Assembly: GCA_025934395.1 (NCBI GenBank)
Contig: JAICYC010000004.1
Coordinates: forward strand, 1 to 64,000
DNA length: 64,000 nucleotides
From: Solirubrobacteraceae bacterium
Lineage (GTDB): Bacteria; Actinomycetota; Thermoleophilia; Solirubrobacterales; Solirubrobacteraceae
Direction: 5' to 3'
Notes under the pieces: model-generated
Told to the model about the DNA's origin: nothing
The model's database searches: none
The model's input: only the letters and a program-made list of their open reading frames with translations
In this document: piece by piece, positions 44,827-53,400 of the stretch
How positions within the stretch are numbered: position 1 is the first letter of the stretch
How the letters are laid out: the number at the start of each line of letters is the position of its first letter
Translations under genes and position numbers: made by a program

Positions 44827-45323
44827 ACGACCTGAGCCGCTCCATCGCCGTCTGCCCGGGCACCTACGACCCCGTCACCAACGGCCACCTCGACGTGATC
44901 CGCCGCGCGGCGGGCCTGTTCGACGAGCTCGTCGTGGCCGTCGTCGACCGCTCCGTGCGCAAGAGCTCGGCCGTGTTCGGGACCGAGGACCGCGTCGGGT
45001 TCATCGAGCGCGCCACCGCAGACCTCGGCAACGTCCGGGTGGAGCCGTTCTCGACGCTCGTCGTGGATTTCGCGAGAAGCGTCGGGGCGCGCGCGATCGT
45101 CAAGGGCCTGCGCGCGATCTCCGACTTCGAGTACGAGCTCGAGATGGCCCAGCTCAACCGCAGACAGGACCCCGAGATCGAGTCCGTCTACCTGATGGCG
45201 GGTCCCCAGTACAGTTTCCTCTCCTCCAGCGGCGTCAAGGAGCTGGCCACGTTCGGCGGCAAGATCGACGATCTGGTCCCGGCCGAGGTCGCGCGGCGCT
45301 TGCAGGAAGAGCTCACACGCTGA
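44823..45323 (+). CDS. coaD: Phosphopantetheine adenylyltransferase
   Basis: Penultimate enzyme of coenzyme A synthesis. ATG 44823 gives 166 residues; the track lists it inside a larger ORF. Nucleotidyltransferase motifs CPGTYDPVTNGHLDVIRRA (T/HXGH) and YSFLSSSGVKELATFGG are present. CoA made here is used by the acyl-CoA ligase and, after conversion to phosphopantetheine, by AcpP downstream. Confidence 0.96.
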   Translation: MNDLSRSIAVCPGTYDPVTNGHLDVIRRAAGLFDELVVAVVDRSVRKSSAVFGTEDRVGFIERATADLGNVRVEPFSTLVVDFARSVGARAIVKGLRAISDFEYELEMAQLNRRQDPEIESVYLMAGPQYSFLSSSGVKELATFGGKIDDLVPAEVARRLQEELTR

Positions 45324-45327
45324 CGAA

Positions 45328-45405
45328 ATGGAAGTCGCCCACAACATGGACACGCAAGGCGCCAACGCCACGCGCGGCATGCAGCGGCGCGGAGGTGCAA
45401 TCTAG
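45328..45405 (+). other. 25-codon open frame abutting the SepIVA-like start
   Basis: In the 82-bp gap after coaD, ATG 45328 opens 25 codons whose TAG directly precedes the next ATG (tagATG). It has no Shine-Dalgarno of its own and contains the strong GGAGG of the downstream gene. Could be a chance frame or a coupled leader; no similarity is recognised. Confidence 0.2.
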
Positions 45406-45870
45406 ATGGACGTCCTCGTACTGATCGACAAGCTGGACGACCTCGTCCACAACGCCAAAGCGATCCCGCTGAGCGACTCCGTGCGCGTTGACAAGGAGGA
45501 GATCTACGACATCCTCGACCAGATGCGCGCGACGATCCCCGAGGAGATCAAGCAGGCACGGTGGATCGTCAAGGAGCGTCAGGAGATGCTCGCCGAGGCC
45601 AAGAAGGAGGCCGAGCGGATCATCAAGGACGCGCGCGACCGCCAGGAGCGCCTCGTCGGCGACCAAGAGGTCACCAAGCAGGCCGAACGCGCCGCCGAGG
45701 ACATCGTCGAGGACGCCCGCGCCCGGGAGCGCGAGATCCGGCTCGGCGCGGAGGACTACGCCGACGAGATCCTCAACACGCTCGAGGTGAACCTGTCGAA
45801 GTTCATCGCGGCGGTGCAACGCGGGCGCGAGCGGCTGCAGGGCAAGGACGAGCCCGCCGAGGTCGGCTAG
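45406..45870 (+). CDS. DivIVA/SepIVA-like coiled-coil protein
   Basis: 154-residue, highly charged and almost entirely helical protein. The N terminus DVLVLIDKLDDLVHNAKAIPLSDSVRVDKEEIYDILDQMR matches the short actinobacterial DivIVA-related family (SepIVA in mycobacteria), followed by a continuous coiled coil rich in E, A, K and R. In mycobacteria the homologous gene is also near the yceD-rnc region and organises septal and polar envelope growth. It has a strong GGAGGTG Shine-Dalgarno 8-10 nt before ATG. Role here is inferred by family and context. Confidence 0.78.
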   Translation: MDVLVLIDKLDDLVHNAKAIPLSDSVRVDKEEIYDILDQMRATIPEEIKQARWIVKERQEMLAEAKKEAERIIKDARDRQERLVGDQEVTKQAERAAEDIVEDARAREREIRLGAEDYADEILNTLEVNLSKFIAAVQRGRERLQGKDEPAEVG

Positions 45871-45913
45871 TGCCGGCCGGCGGCCGCACGGCGTAGGAAG
45901 CGAGGACCCGGGC

Positions 45914-47533
45914 GTGGACACCGACCACGCGCTGCACCGGCTCCGCGTGGTGCAGACGCTGCTGCAGTCGGGTATGTTCGCGCCGTCCCGGCCCGACCGC
46001 ACGCTGCGCTCGCTGGCCGCGCTCAGGCGGTGGGGCCCGACCGCCGCGGCCGCGTACACGGGCGCGGCGGCCCGCTACCCGGACCGGGTGGCGCTCGTCG
46101 ACGAGCGCGGGACGCTCACGTTCGAGCAGATGCACCGGCGCACCAACGCGCTCGCGCGCGCGCTCGGCGAGGCCGGCGTGCGCGAACAGGAAGGCGTCGC
46201 GATCATGGCCCGCAACCACCGGGGCTTCATCGAGGCGACGGTCGCGTGCTCGAAGCTCGGCGCCAGCGCGCTGTACCTGAACACGGCGTTCGCGGGCCCG
46301 CAGATCACGGACGTGCTCGGGCGCGAGAAGCCCGCCGCGGTGATCTACGACCAGGAGTTCGCAGGCCTCGTGGCCGAGGGCGCGAAGCGGCGCAAGCGGT
46401 TCGTGTCGTGGTGCGATCCGGGCGCCTCGTGCACGGACCCGCTGACCGACGACCTGATCGAGCAGACCGACGACTCCTCGCTGAGCCCGCCTGCGGAGAA
46501 AGGCCGCGTGGTGATCCTCACCTCCGGCACCACGGGTACGCCGAAGGGGGCCGCGCGCAAGCAGCCCGACTCGCTCGAGCCCGTCGCCGCGCTGCTCTCG
46601 AAGATCCCGCTCCGCGCCAAGGGCGTGACGATGATCGCTGCGCCCATGTTCCATTCCTGGGGCTTCGCGCACTTCACGCTGGCGCTGCCGCTCGGCGCGA
46701 CGATCGTCCTGCAGCGGCGCTTCGACCCCGAGGCCACGCTGCGCGCGGTCGCCCAGCACCGCGCCGACACGCTCGCGGTCGTGCCGGTGATGCTGCAGCG
46801 GATGCTCGACCTCGGACCCGAGACGCTCTCGCGCTACGACGTGAGCTGTCTGCGGATCGTGGCGCTCAGCGGCTCGGCGCTGCCGGGCGAGCTCGCCACA
46901 CGGGCGATGGACGCGTTCGGCGACGTGCTCTACAACCTGTACGGCTCCACGGAGGTGGCGTGGGCGACGATCGCAACGCCCGCGGACCTGCGCGCGGCGC
47001 CCGGCACGGCGGGACGGGCGCCGATGGGAACCGCCGTGAAGCTGCTCGACGACGCGGGGCAGGAGGTGCCGCGCGGTGAGCCGGGGCGGATCTTCGTCGG
47101 CAACGAGATGATGTTCGACGGCTACACGGGCGGCGGGGGCAAGGAGATCATCGACGGGCTGATGAGCACCGGCGACATGGGCCACCTCGACGCCGACGGC
47201 CGGCTGTTCGTCGATGGTCGCGACGACGAAATGATCGTCAGCGGGGGCGAGAACGTCTTCCCGCGCGAGGTCGAGGATCTGCTCTCCGACCATCCCCAGA
47301 TCGAGGAGGCCGCGGTCGTGGGCGTGCCGGACGAGGAGTTCGGGCAGCGTCTGCGCGCGTTCGTGGTGCTCCGCGACGGCGCCGCCTTGAGCGAGGAGGA
47401 GGTCAAGCAGCACGTGCGGTCGAACCTCGCGCGCTACAAGGTGCCGCGGGACGTGGTCTTCCTCGAGGAGCTGCCGCGCAACGCCACCGGCAAGATCCTC
47501 AAGCGCGACCTGCGCGCCCGCGACACCGTCTAG
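45914..47533 (+). CDS. Acyl-CoA synthetase (AMP-binding, FadD type)
   Basis: 539-residue ANL-superfamily ligase activating a carboxylic acid as acyl-AMP then acyl-CoA. Core motifs: ILTSGTTGTPKGAARK (P-loop), NLYGSTEVAWATIATP, STGDMGHLDADGRLFVDGRDDEMIVSGGENVFPREVE and the C-terminal lysine in LPRNATGKILKRDLR. The first 40 residues form an N-terminal extension resembling long-chain FadD2-like proteins of actinobacteria. It may feed exogenous fatty acids into lipid synthesis alongside the FakA-PlsX genes; chain-length preference cannot be read. Confidence 0.88.
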   Translation: MDTDHALHRLRVVQTLLQSGMFAPSRPDRTLRSLAALRRWGPTAAAAYTGAAARYPDRVALVDERGTLTFEQMHRRTNALARALGEAGVREQEGVAIMARNHRGFIEATVACSKLGASALYLNTAFAGPQITDVLGREKPAAVIYDQEFAGLVAEGAKRRKRFVSWCDPGASCTDPLTDDLIEQTDDSSLSPPAEKGRVVILTSGTTGTPKGAARKQPDSLEPVAALLSKIPLRAKGVTMIAAPMFHSWGFAHFTLALPLGATIVLQRRFDPEATLRAVAQHRADTLAVVPVMLQRMLDLGPETLSRYDVSCLRIVALSGSALPGELATRAMDAFGDVLYNLYGSTEVAWATIATPADLRAAPGTAGRAPMGTAVKLLDDAGQEVPRGEPGRIFVGNEMMFDGYTGGGGKEIIDGLMSTGDMGHLDADGRLFVDGRDDEMIVSGGENVFPREVEDLLSDHPQIEEAAVVGVPDEEFGQRLRAFVVLRDGAALSEEEVKQHVRSNLARYKVPRDVVFLEELPRNATGKILKRDLRARDTV

Positions 47534-47591
47534 CGCCGGCGCCCGCGCTGCCACGACTCCCCGCGCGCGGTGTCGGGCGCCCGGTGGCGCG

Positions 47592-47612
47592 GTCGGCGGG
47601 CATCCCGCCGAC
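47592..47612 (+). terminator. Perfect hairpin between the acyl-CoA ligase and yceD
   Basis: GTCGGCGGG-CAT-CCCGCCGAC is a perfect 9-bp stem with a 3-nt loop, 58 nt after the ligase stop and 2 nt before the TAGCCT element of yceD. No T-run follows, like the hairpin after metK. Confidence 0.55.
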
Positions 47613-47614
47613 GC

Positions 47615-47620
47615 TAGCCT
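47615..47620 (+). promoter_or_regulatory. -10-like TAGCCT for yceD (near-leaderless)
   Basis: TAGCCT ends 7 nt before ATG 47628; identical hexamers precede gcvT, rpmF and acpP. Confidence 0.5.
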
Positions 47621-47627
47621 GGGACCG

Positions 47628-48146
47628 ATGGCGCCGAGGACGCACGAGCTGGATCTCGCGAGCCTGCGGCTTGCCCCGGGCGAGGGTCGCCGGCTCGCGC
47701 TCGAGGTGCCGATCGAGCCGTTCGAGTTCGCCGGCGAGCGGTATGAGGCGAGCCCGGCAGTCGTGCCCGTGCGCCTGGAAGTCTCACGGATGACCGGCGG
47801 GGGATACGCCCTGCGGCTCGCGCTCGATGCGGCGCTCGCGGGGCCGTGCATGCGCTGCCTGAAGCCCGCCGCGCCGCCCGTCGAGGTCGACGCGCGCGAG
47901 GTCGACCGGCCCGGGGGCGGCGAGGAGCTGCAGAGCCCGTACGTCGAGGACGAGCGCCTCGACCTCGCCGCGTGGGCACGGGACGCGTTCGCGCTGGCGG
48001 CTCCCGCGAAGATCCTGTGCCGCGAGGCCTGCCCGGGGTTGTGCCCGGTGTGCGCGGCGGATCTGTCCGAGGTGGGGCCCGACCACCACCACGACCCCGC
48101 GCCGGACCCCCGCTGGGCGAAGCTGCGCGAGCTCGATCTCGAATAG
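47628..48146 (+). CDS. yceD: YceD/DUF177 family protein
   Basis: 172-residue protein of the DUF177 family, almost always encoded just before rpmF and linked to 23S rRNA accumulation. The diagnostic cysteines are present: GPCMRCLKPA in the middle and CREACPGLCPVCAADL near the C terminus, ending with DPRWAKLREL. It reads through to rpmF after 29 nt. Molecular role remains uncertain in the family. Confidence 0.92.
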   Translation: MAPRTHELDLASLRLAPGEGRRLALEVPIEPFEFAGERYEASPAVVPVRLEVSRMTGGGYALRLALDAALAGPCMRCLKPAAPPVEVDAREVDRPGGGEELQSPYVEDERLDLAAWARDAFALAAPAKILCREACPGLCPVCAADLSEVGPDHHHDPAPDPRWAKLRELDLE

Positions 48147-48162
48147 GGCGAGGGCGGGCTGG

Positions 48163-48168
48163 TAGCCT
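48163..48168 (+). promoter_or_regulatory. -10-like TAGCCT for rpmF (near-leaderless)
   Basis: TAGCCT ends 7 nt before ATG 48176. It gives rpmF a promoter of its own inside the yceD-rpmF-plsX cluster. Confidence 0.45.
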
Positions 48169-48175
48169 TGCGGCG

Positions 48176-48379
48176 ATGGCCGTACCGAAGAAAAAGCAGT
48201 CGCACAGCCGCACCGCCAAGCGTCGGGCGCAGCACAAGATCGGGACCCCCGCGGTCAACCAGTGCCCGCAGTGCCACAGCCCGCGGCGGCCGCACCGTGT
48301 CTGCCCCGTGTGCGGCACCTACGCGGGCCGCGAGGTCGTGGTCGCGCGCGAGCACGATCACGATCACGACCACGGCTAG
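48176..48379 (+). CDS. rpmF: 50S ribosomal protein L32
   Basis: 67-residue L32; the track hides it in a longer ORF. MAVPKKKQSHSRTAKRRAQHK is the classical N terminus; CPQCHSPRRPHRVCPVCGTYAGREV is a four-cysteine zinc ribbon. The protein ends in an unusual alternating His-Asp tail (EHDHDHDHG), which could bind zinc or another metal. The yceD-rpmF-plsX order is conserved across bacteria. Confidence 0.96.
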   Translation: MAVPKKKQSHSRTAKRRAQHKIGTPAVNQCPQCHSPRRPHRVCPVCGTYAGREVVVAREHDHDHDHG

Positions 48380-48385
48380 CCGGCG

Positions 48386-49480
48386 GTGACCCAGCAGGAC
48401 GGCTCGCCCGGAGTGACCGGCGCGGCCGAGGGGGCCTCGCGACCGGTCGTGGCCGTCGACGCCAACGGCGCCGACCTCGGGCCCGCCGAGGTGGCGGGCG
48501 GGGCGGCGCTCGCCGCCGCCGACGGTGTCCGCGTCCTGCTGTTCGGTCCGGCGCAAGAGATCGGTGAGATGCCCGCGGGCGTCGAGGTGGTCGACGCGCC
48601 CGTCTCGATCGCGAAGGAGAGCGACCCCGCGCGCGCGGCGCGCGCGCATCCCGATTCCTCGATCGTGCAGGCCGCGCGCGCGGTCGCCGACGGGCGCGCG
48701 CAGGCGTTCGTGTGCGCGGGCGGCACGGGCGCGGCGCTCGCCGCGGGGATCTTCAACATCCGCAGGGCCCGTGGCATCTACCGGCCCGCGCTGGCGCTGC
48801 CCGTCCCGGTGCCCGGCTCACCGGTCACCCTGATCGATGTGGGCGCCAACGCCGACGCGCGCCGCGAGCACCTGGTCCAGTACGCGTTCATGGGCGCCGC
48901 CCTGTCGCGGGTCGTGCTCGGCGTGCCCCACCCCCGGGTGGGCCTGCTCAGCAACGGCGCGGAGGCCGGGCGCGGCAGCGCGCTCGTGCTCGAGGCGCAC
49001 GCGGAGCTCGCCGAACGCGCCGCGGGCGGGCTCGACGGGTTCACGTTCGTGGGCAACGTCGAGGGTGACGCGGTCGTCGAGGGCGTGGCCGACGTGGTCG
49101 TCACCGACGGGTTCACCGGCAACATCGCGCTGAAGCTGATGGAGGGCGTCTCCCAGACGATCCTGCACGCGGTCAGGAGCGCCGCCACCTCGACGCCGCG
49201 GGCCAAGATCGGAGGGCTGCTCCTGCGCCCCGCGCTCCAGGGCTTCCGCGGGGAGATCGACCCCGAAGGCCCGGGGGGCGCCTACCTGCTCGGACTGCGA
49301 CGCCTCGGGGTGGTCCCGCACGGGCGCTTCACGCGGCGCGGTTTCGCCCAGGCGATCCGCCGCGCGGAGCTCGGCGCGCGCTCGGACGTGGTGGGTCAGA
49401 CGCACGCTGCGCTCGAGCGCGCGGGCGCGCTGAAGCGGGCGCCGGTGTCCGCGGCTGACGCTAGCCTGCCCGGCGGATGA
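48386..49480 (+). CDS. plsX: Phosphate acyltransferase PlsX
   Basis: Makes acyl-phosphate from acyl-ACP, the first step of PlsX/PlsY phospholipid synthesis. 364 residues, GTG start 6 nt after rpmF. VVAVDANGADLGPAEVAGGA replaces the more usual AMGGD-type N-terminal motif, and SKESDPA-like IAKESDPARAARAH, DVGANADARREHL, EGDAVVEGVADVVVTDGFTGNIALKLMEG are family blocks. It accepts acyl groups from AcpP, encoded just downstream. Confidence 0.92.
   Translation: MTQQDGSPGVTGAAEGASRPVVAVDANGADLGPAEVAGGAALAAADGVRVLLFGPAQEIGEMPAGVEVVDAPVSIAKESDPARAARAHPDSSIVQAARAVADGRAQAFVCAGGTGAALAAGIFNIRRARGIYRPALALPVPVPGSPVTLIDVGANADARREHLVQYAFMGAALSRVVLGVPHPRVGLLSNGAEAGRGSALVLEAHAELAERAAGGLDGFTFVGNVEGDAVVEGVADVVVTDGFTGNIALKLMEGVSQTILHAVRSAATSTPRAKIGGLLLRPALQGFRGEIDPEGPGGAYLLGLRRLGVVPHGRFTRRGFAQAIRRAELGARSDVVGQTHAALERAGALKRAPVSAADASLPGG
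49462..49467 (+). promoter_or_regulatory. -10-like TAGCCT for acpP
   Basis: TAGCCT lies within the last plsX codons and 9 nt before ATG 49477; the gap contains GGCGG, which could also act as a weak Shine-Dalgarno. Confidence 0.4.
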
Positions 49481-49743
49481 GCGACCGCAGCCGCGATGAG
49501 GTGTTCGCCCTGATCCGCGATCATCTCGCGGACGAACTCGACGTCGACGCCGGCGCGATCACGGACGGCACGCGTTTCAAGGAGGACCTCGAGGCGGACT
49601 CGCTGGACCTCTACACGCTCGTCCAGGAGCTCGAGGACAGCTACGGGGTGAGCATGTCCGACGAGCAGGCCGCCCAGATCCTCACCGTCGGCGCGGCGGT
49701 GGACTTCGTGCTCGACCACGCGCAGGCAAATGCGGAGCGCTGA
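49477..49743 (+). CDS. acpP: Acyl carrier protein
   Basis: 88-residue acidic four-helix carrier. Ser42 in LEADSLDLYTLVQ is the expected 4'-phosphopantetheine site. C-terminal helix AAQILTVGAAVDFVLDHAQ is typical. ATG overlaps the plsX stop (ATGA) and its stop overlaps rnc by one base. plsX-acpP-rnc-smc-ftsY is a strongly conserved run. Confidence 0.95.
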   Translation: MSDRSRDEVFALIRDHLADELDVDAGAITDGTRFKEDLEADSLDLYTLVQELEDSYGVSMSDEQAAQILTVGAAVDFVLDHAQANAER

Positions 49744-50417
49744 TGCTGCTCGCAGACCTGCTCGACGAGCTGCCCGACGGCCTGGCCCGGCAGGTCTTCA
49801 CCCACGCCTCCTGGAGCGAGCGCCGCAGCGACTCCTACACGCGCCTGGCGTTCCTCGGCGACAGCGTGCTGTCGCTGGCGGTGACCGCCTACCTGTACCC
49901 GCGCCTGGAGGCGGAGCGCTTCGGGGCGGGACGCCTGACGAAGATCCGCGCGCAGGCGGTCTCCGGGGTCTCGTGCCGCGCCGTGGCCGAGCGCCTGGGG
50001 CTCCCGGAGCGGCTGCGGGCGGCGGCTCCGAGTGCGGTCCGCGGCAGCGCCGGCGCGCTGGTCGGGACCGAGCGCGTGCTCGCCTCGGTGATCGAGGCGG
50101 TGATCGGCGCGTGCTACCTGCACGCGGGATACGAGCGCACCGCGGAGGCCGTGGTGGAGGCCTTCACCCCCGAGATCGAGGGTGCGCTCGAGCACCCGGT
50201 GGACTTCAAGTCGGCGCTGCAGGAGCTGCTGGCCCGGCGCGGCGAGGTCGTCGCCTACGAGGTGACCGGGGAGGACGGGCCTCCCCACGAGCGCACCTAC
50301 ACGGTCCAGGCGCGGATCGACGGGCGCGCGGCGGGGAGCGGCAGCGGCCGCAGCAAGAAGCACGCCGAGCAGGAGGCCGCCCGCGTGACCGTGGAGCAGC
50401 TGGAGCTGCAGGGGTGA
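49743..50417 (+). CDS. rnc: Ribonuclease III with reduced metal-ligand set
   Basis: Double-strand-specific endoribonuclease for rRNA and mRNA processing. 224 residues: RNase III domain (1-150) and a C-terminal dsRBD (about 157-222, GSGSGRSKKHAEQEAARVTVE). The signature usually read as ERLEFLGDS is YTRLAFLGDS here, so the metal-binding Glu of LEF is Ala36 and the preceding Glu is Thr33; only Asp40 remains. The second cluster normally has Asp-x-x-Glu (DTVEALIG); here it is SVIEAVIG, so Asp is Ser115 and Glu118 remains. This Asp/Glu pair is the set used by Mini-III enzymes, which lack a dsRBD. It could be active in a Mini-III-like way or impaired. Confidence 0.92.
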   Translation: MLLADLLDELPDGLARQVFTHASWSERRSDSYTRLAFLGDSVLSLAVTAYLYPRLEAERFGAGRLTKIRAQAVSGVSCRAVAERLGLPERLRAAAPSAVRGSAGALVGTERVLASVIEAVIGACYLHAGYERTAEAVVEAFTPEIEGALEHPVDFKSALQELLARRGEVVAYEVTGEDGPPHERTYTVQARIDGRAAGSGSGRSKKHAEQEAARVTVEQLELQG

Positions 50418-50424
50418 AGGGGAC

Positions 50425-53400
50425 GTGGCGATGCGGCTGAAGTCGGTCACGCTGAAGGGGTTCAAGTCGTTCCCCGACCGCACACGGCTCGACTTCGGAC
50501 CGGGTGTGAGCGTCGTCGTCGGCCCGAACGGCTCGGGCAAGTCGAACGTCACCGACGCGGTCCTGTGGGCGATGGGCGAGCAGTCGCCGCTCGCGATCCG
50601 CGGGCAGTCGATGCAGGACGTGATCTTCGGCGGCGGCCACGGCGTCCAGCCGCGCAGCTCGGCCGAGGTGGAGATCGTGCTCGACAACGGCGACGGCACC
50701 GTCGACCTCCCCCTCAGCGAGATCTCGATCACCCGGCGCCTGGACCGCAACGGCGACGGCGGCTACATGCTCAACGGCGCCCGCTGCCGCCTGACGGACG
50801 TGATCGAGGTGCTCTCGGACACGGGGCTCGGCAAGGAGAGCCACTCCGTGATCTCGCAGGGCCGCGTCGACTCGATCGTGATCTCCAAGCCGCGTGAGCG
50901 GCGGCTGCTGATCGAGGAGGCAGCGGGGCTGGGCAAGCACCGAAAGCGACGCCGCCGCGCCCAGCTGAAGCTCGAGCGCACGCAGGAGAACCTCGACCGG
51001 GCGCTCGATGTCGAGCGCGAGGCGCGCACCCGGCTGCGCCCCCTCAAGCGCCAGGCAGAAGCGGCGGAGCTGCACGAGCGCTTGGAGCTGCAGATCCTGC
51101 AGGCGCGCATGGAGATCGCCCGCGAGACAGCCCGCGCACGGGGTCTGGAGGTGCAGGACGCAGAGCGAGAGGTCGCCGCGGCGCGCGAGCGGCGCGGCCG
51201 GATCGAGACGAGCCTCGCGGAGATCGTCGCGCGGCGCGACGCCGCCGAGCGGGCGCTCGCGGAGCGCTCCGAGGCCCACGACCGGCTCGCGCGCGCCGTC
51301 TACGACGCGCGCTCGGCCCACGAGCGCATCGGGCTGCGCGCCGAGCAGGCGAGCGGCTCCGCACAGGCGCTCGCGCGGCGGATCGAGCGCTGCGACCGGG
51401 AGCTGGGCGAGCTCGACCAGGATCGCGCGGCCGACGCCGGCGCCGGCGCCGGGCGCGATCGCGCCGAGGCCGATCGGGTCGCTGCGCTCGAGACCGAGCT
51501 CGCCGAGCTGCACGCCGCGCACGAGCGGGAGCTGGCCGAGCAGACCGTGGAGCTCGCCGCCGAGCACGAGCGCAAGGGCGCGCAGCTCGCGCAGGCCGAG
51601 CAGGCAGCGGCGTCGACGCGCGAGGCGCTCGGCGGCGTGGAGGGCGAGCTCGAGCGTGCGCGCGCCGGCCTCGCCGATGCCGAACGTAAGGCGCAGCTCG
51701 CCCGGCGCGAGGCCGAGCGCGTCGGGGCGGAGCTCGCCGCCGTCAACCAGTTCCTGCGCGCCCATGTCCCGCTCGGGGCGGGGGCCGCCGGCCGCAGCGC
51801 GCTCGGGCACGAGCTGCGCGTACGCGACGGCTACGAGCTCGCGCTCGCCGCTGCGCTCGGGGGACGCCTGGACGCGGTGCTGGTGGACGACGTCGGCCGC
51901 GCGCACCAGGTGCTCGACGGCGCGGGGCCCGACGGTGGCGCTGCGCTCGTCGCGCGCGCGGTGGGCGCCGCGGAGGCGGGCGGCGGGCAGCCACCCGCCC
52001 CCGGGGCGAAGCGGCTGCTCGACCTCGTGAGCGGGCCACCCGAGGCGATGGAGCGGGCGCGCGGGCTGCTCGCCGAGGCGTGGGTGTGCGACCGGCTCGA
52101 CGGGCTCGCAGACGGGTTCTCGGGGATCGCTGTCACGCGCGAGGGTCGGGTGTGGTTCGCAGCCTGGGGCGAGCTTCGACAGCTCGCCGCGGGCGGCAGC
52201 GAGCGCCTGCTGGCGCGCCGCAACGAGCGCGACCGGCTCGTGGCGGCCGTCGAGGAGGCCGCGGTTGCTGAGCGCGCTGCATCCGCCGAGCGCGAGCGCG
52301 CCGAGGAAGAGCTCGCGGGCGCGGAGGAGCGCCTGGCGGCCGCGGACGGAGAGGCACGCCGCGCCGAGCGCGCGAGCGTGGAGGCGCGTGAGGCGCACCG
52401 CCACAGCGGGTGGCTGCTGGAGGAGCGCCGGCGCGACCCCGCCCGGGGCGCAGTCGCGGTGCGGATCGCGGAGATCGAGGGCGAGCTCGCCGCGGAGCGG
52501 CGCGGCCTGGCGCGCCGGGAGCGCGAGTCCCGTGACCGCGAGGCGCGGCTCGCGCGCACCCGCGCGCAGATCGCGGCCGACCGCGGGGCGTTGCCGCTCG
52601 CCGAACGTCTGAGCCGGGTGCTGGAGGCGGCGGGCGAGGTGGCGCTCGCGCGCGTGGCGGCGCTCGATGCGACGCTCGCGCAGGACCGCGCCTCCGGCGA
52701 GCAGATGGCCGAGGAGCTGCGCGCCTGCGCTGCGCAGGAGTCCGAGATCCAGGGCTCGCTGCGGGTGGCGGGCGAGGCGGTGACGGTCGCCGAGGTGGCC
52801 GCCCAGCGCGTTCGCGACCAGCTCGAGGAGGCGGAGCTGGAGCTGCGCGGGATCCGCGAGCGGCTGGGCGCAGCGGACCCGGAGGAGACGGAGCCCGCGG
52901 CGGCGCTCAGCGAGGAGGAGGCCGCCACGCTGCGCGAGCGGATCGCGCGCCTGCAGCGCCGGCGGGAGCTGCTCGGCCCTGTGAACCCGCTTGCTGCCGA
53001 CGAGTACGAGCAGGCGGTCGCCCACGGGGAGGAGCTCGAGGCCCAGCGCGAGGACCTCGAGAGCGCGCTGCGCGAGCTGCGCGGCCTGATCCGGGAGACC
53101 GACCGCCAGATCCAGGAGGCGTTCGAGCAGACGTTCACGGCGGCCTCCCGCAACTTCGAAGAGCTCGTCGGCGACGTGTTCCCCGGCGGCAGCGGTCGCC
53201 TGCGCCTCGTGGAGGACGAACGCGGCCCGAGCCCGGTGCTGGGCGGGGCCGAGCTGCCGGGCGAGGGCGAGGACGGCGAGGCCGCGGCCGACGAGGAGGC
53301 CGAGGCGGAGCTCGCCGCCCAGGAGGAGCAGTTCCCGGGCGTGGAGATCGAGATCACCCCCGCCGGCAAGTCGACCAAGCGGCTCACGCTGCTCTCGGGC

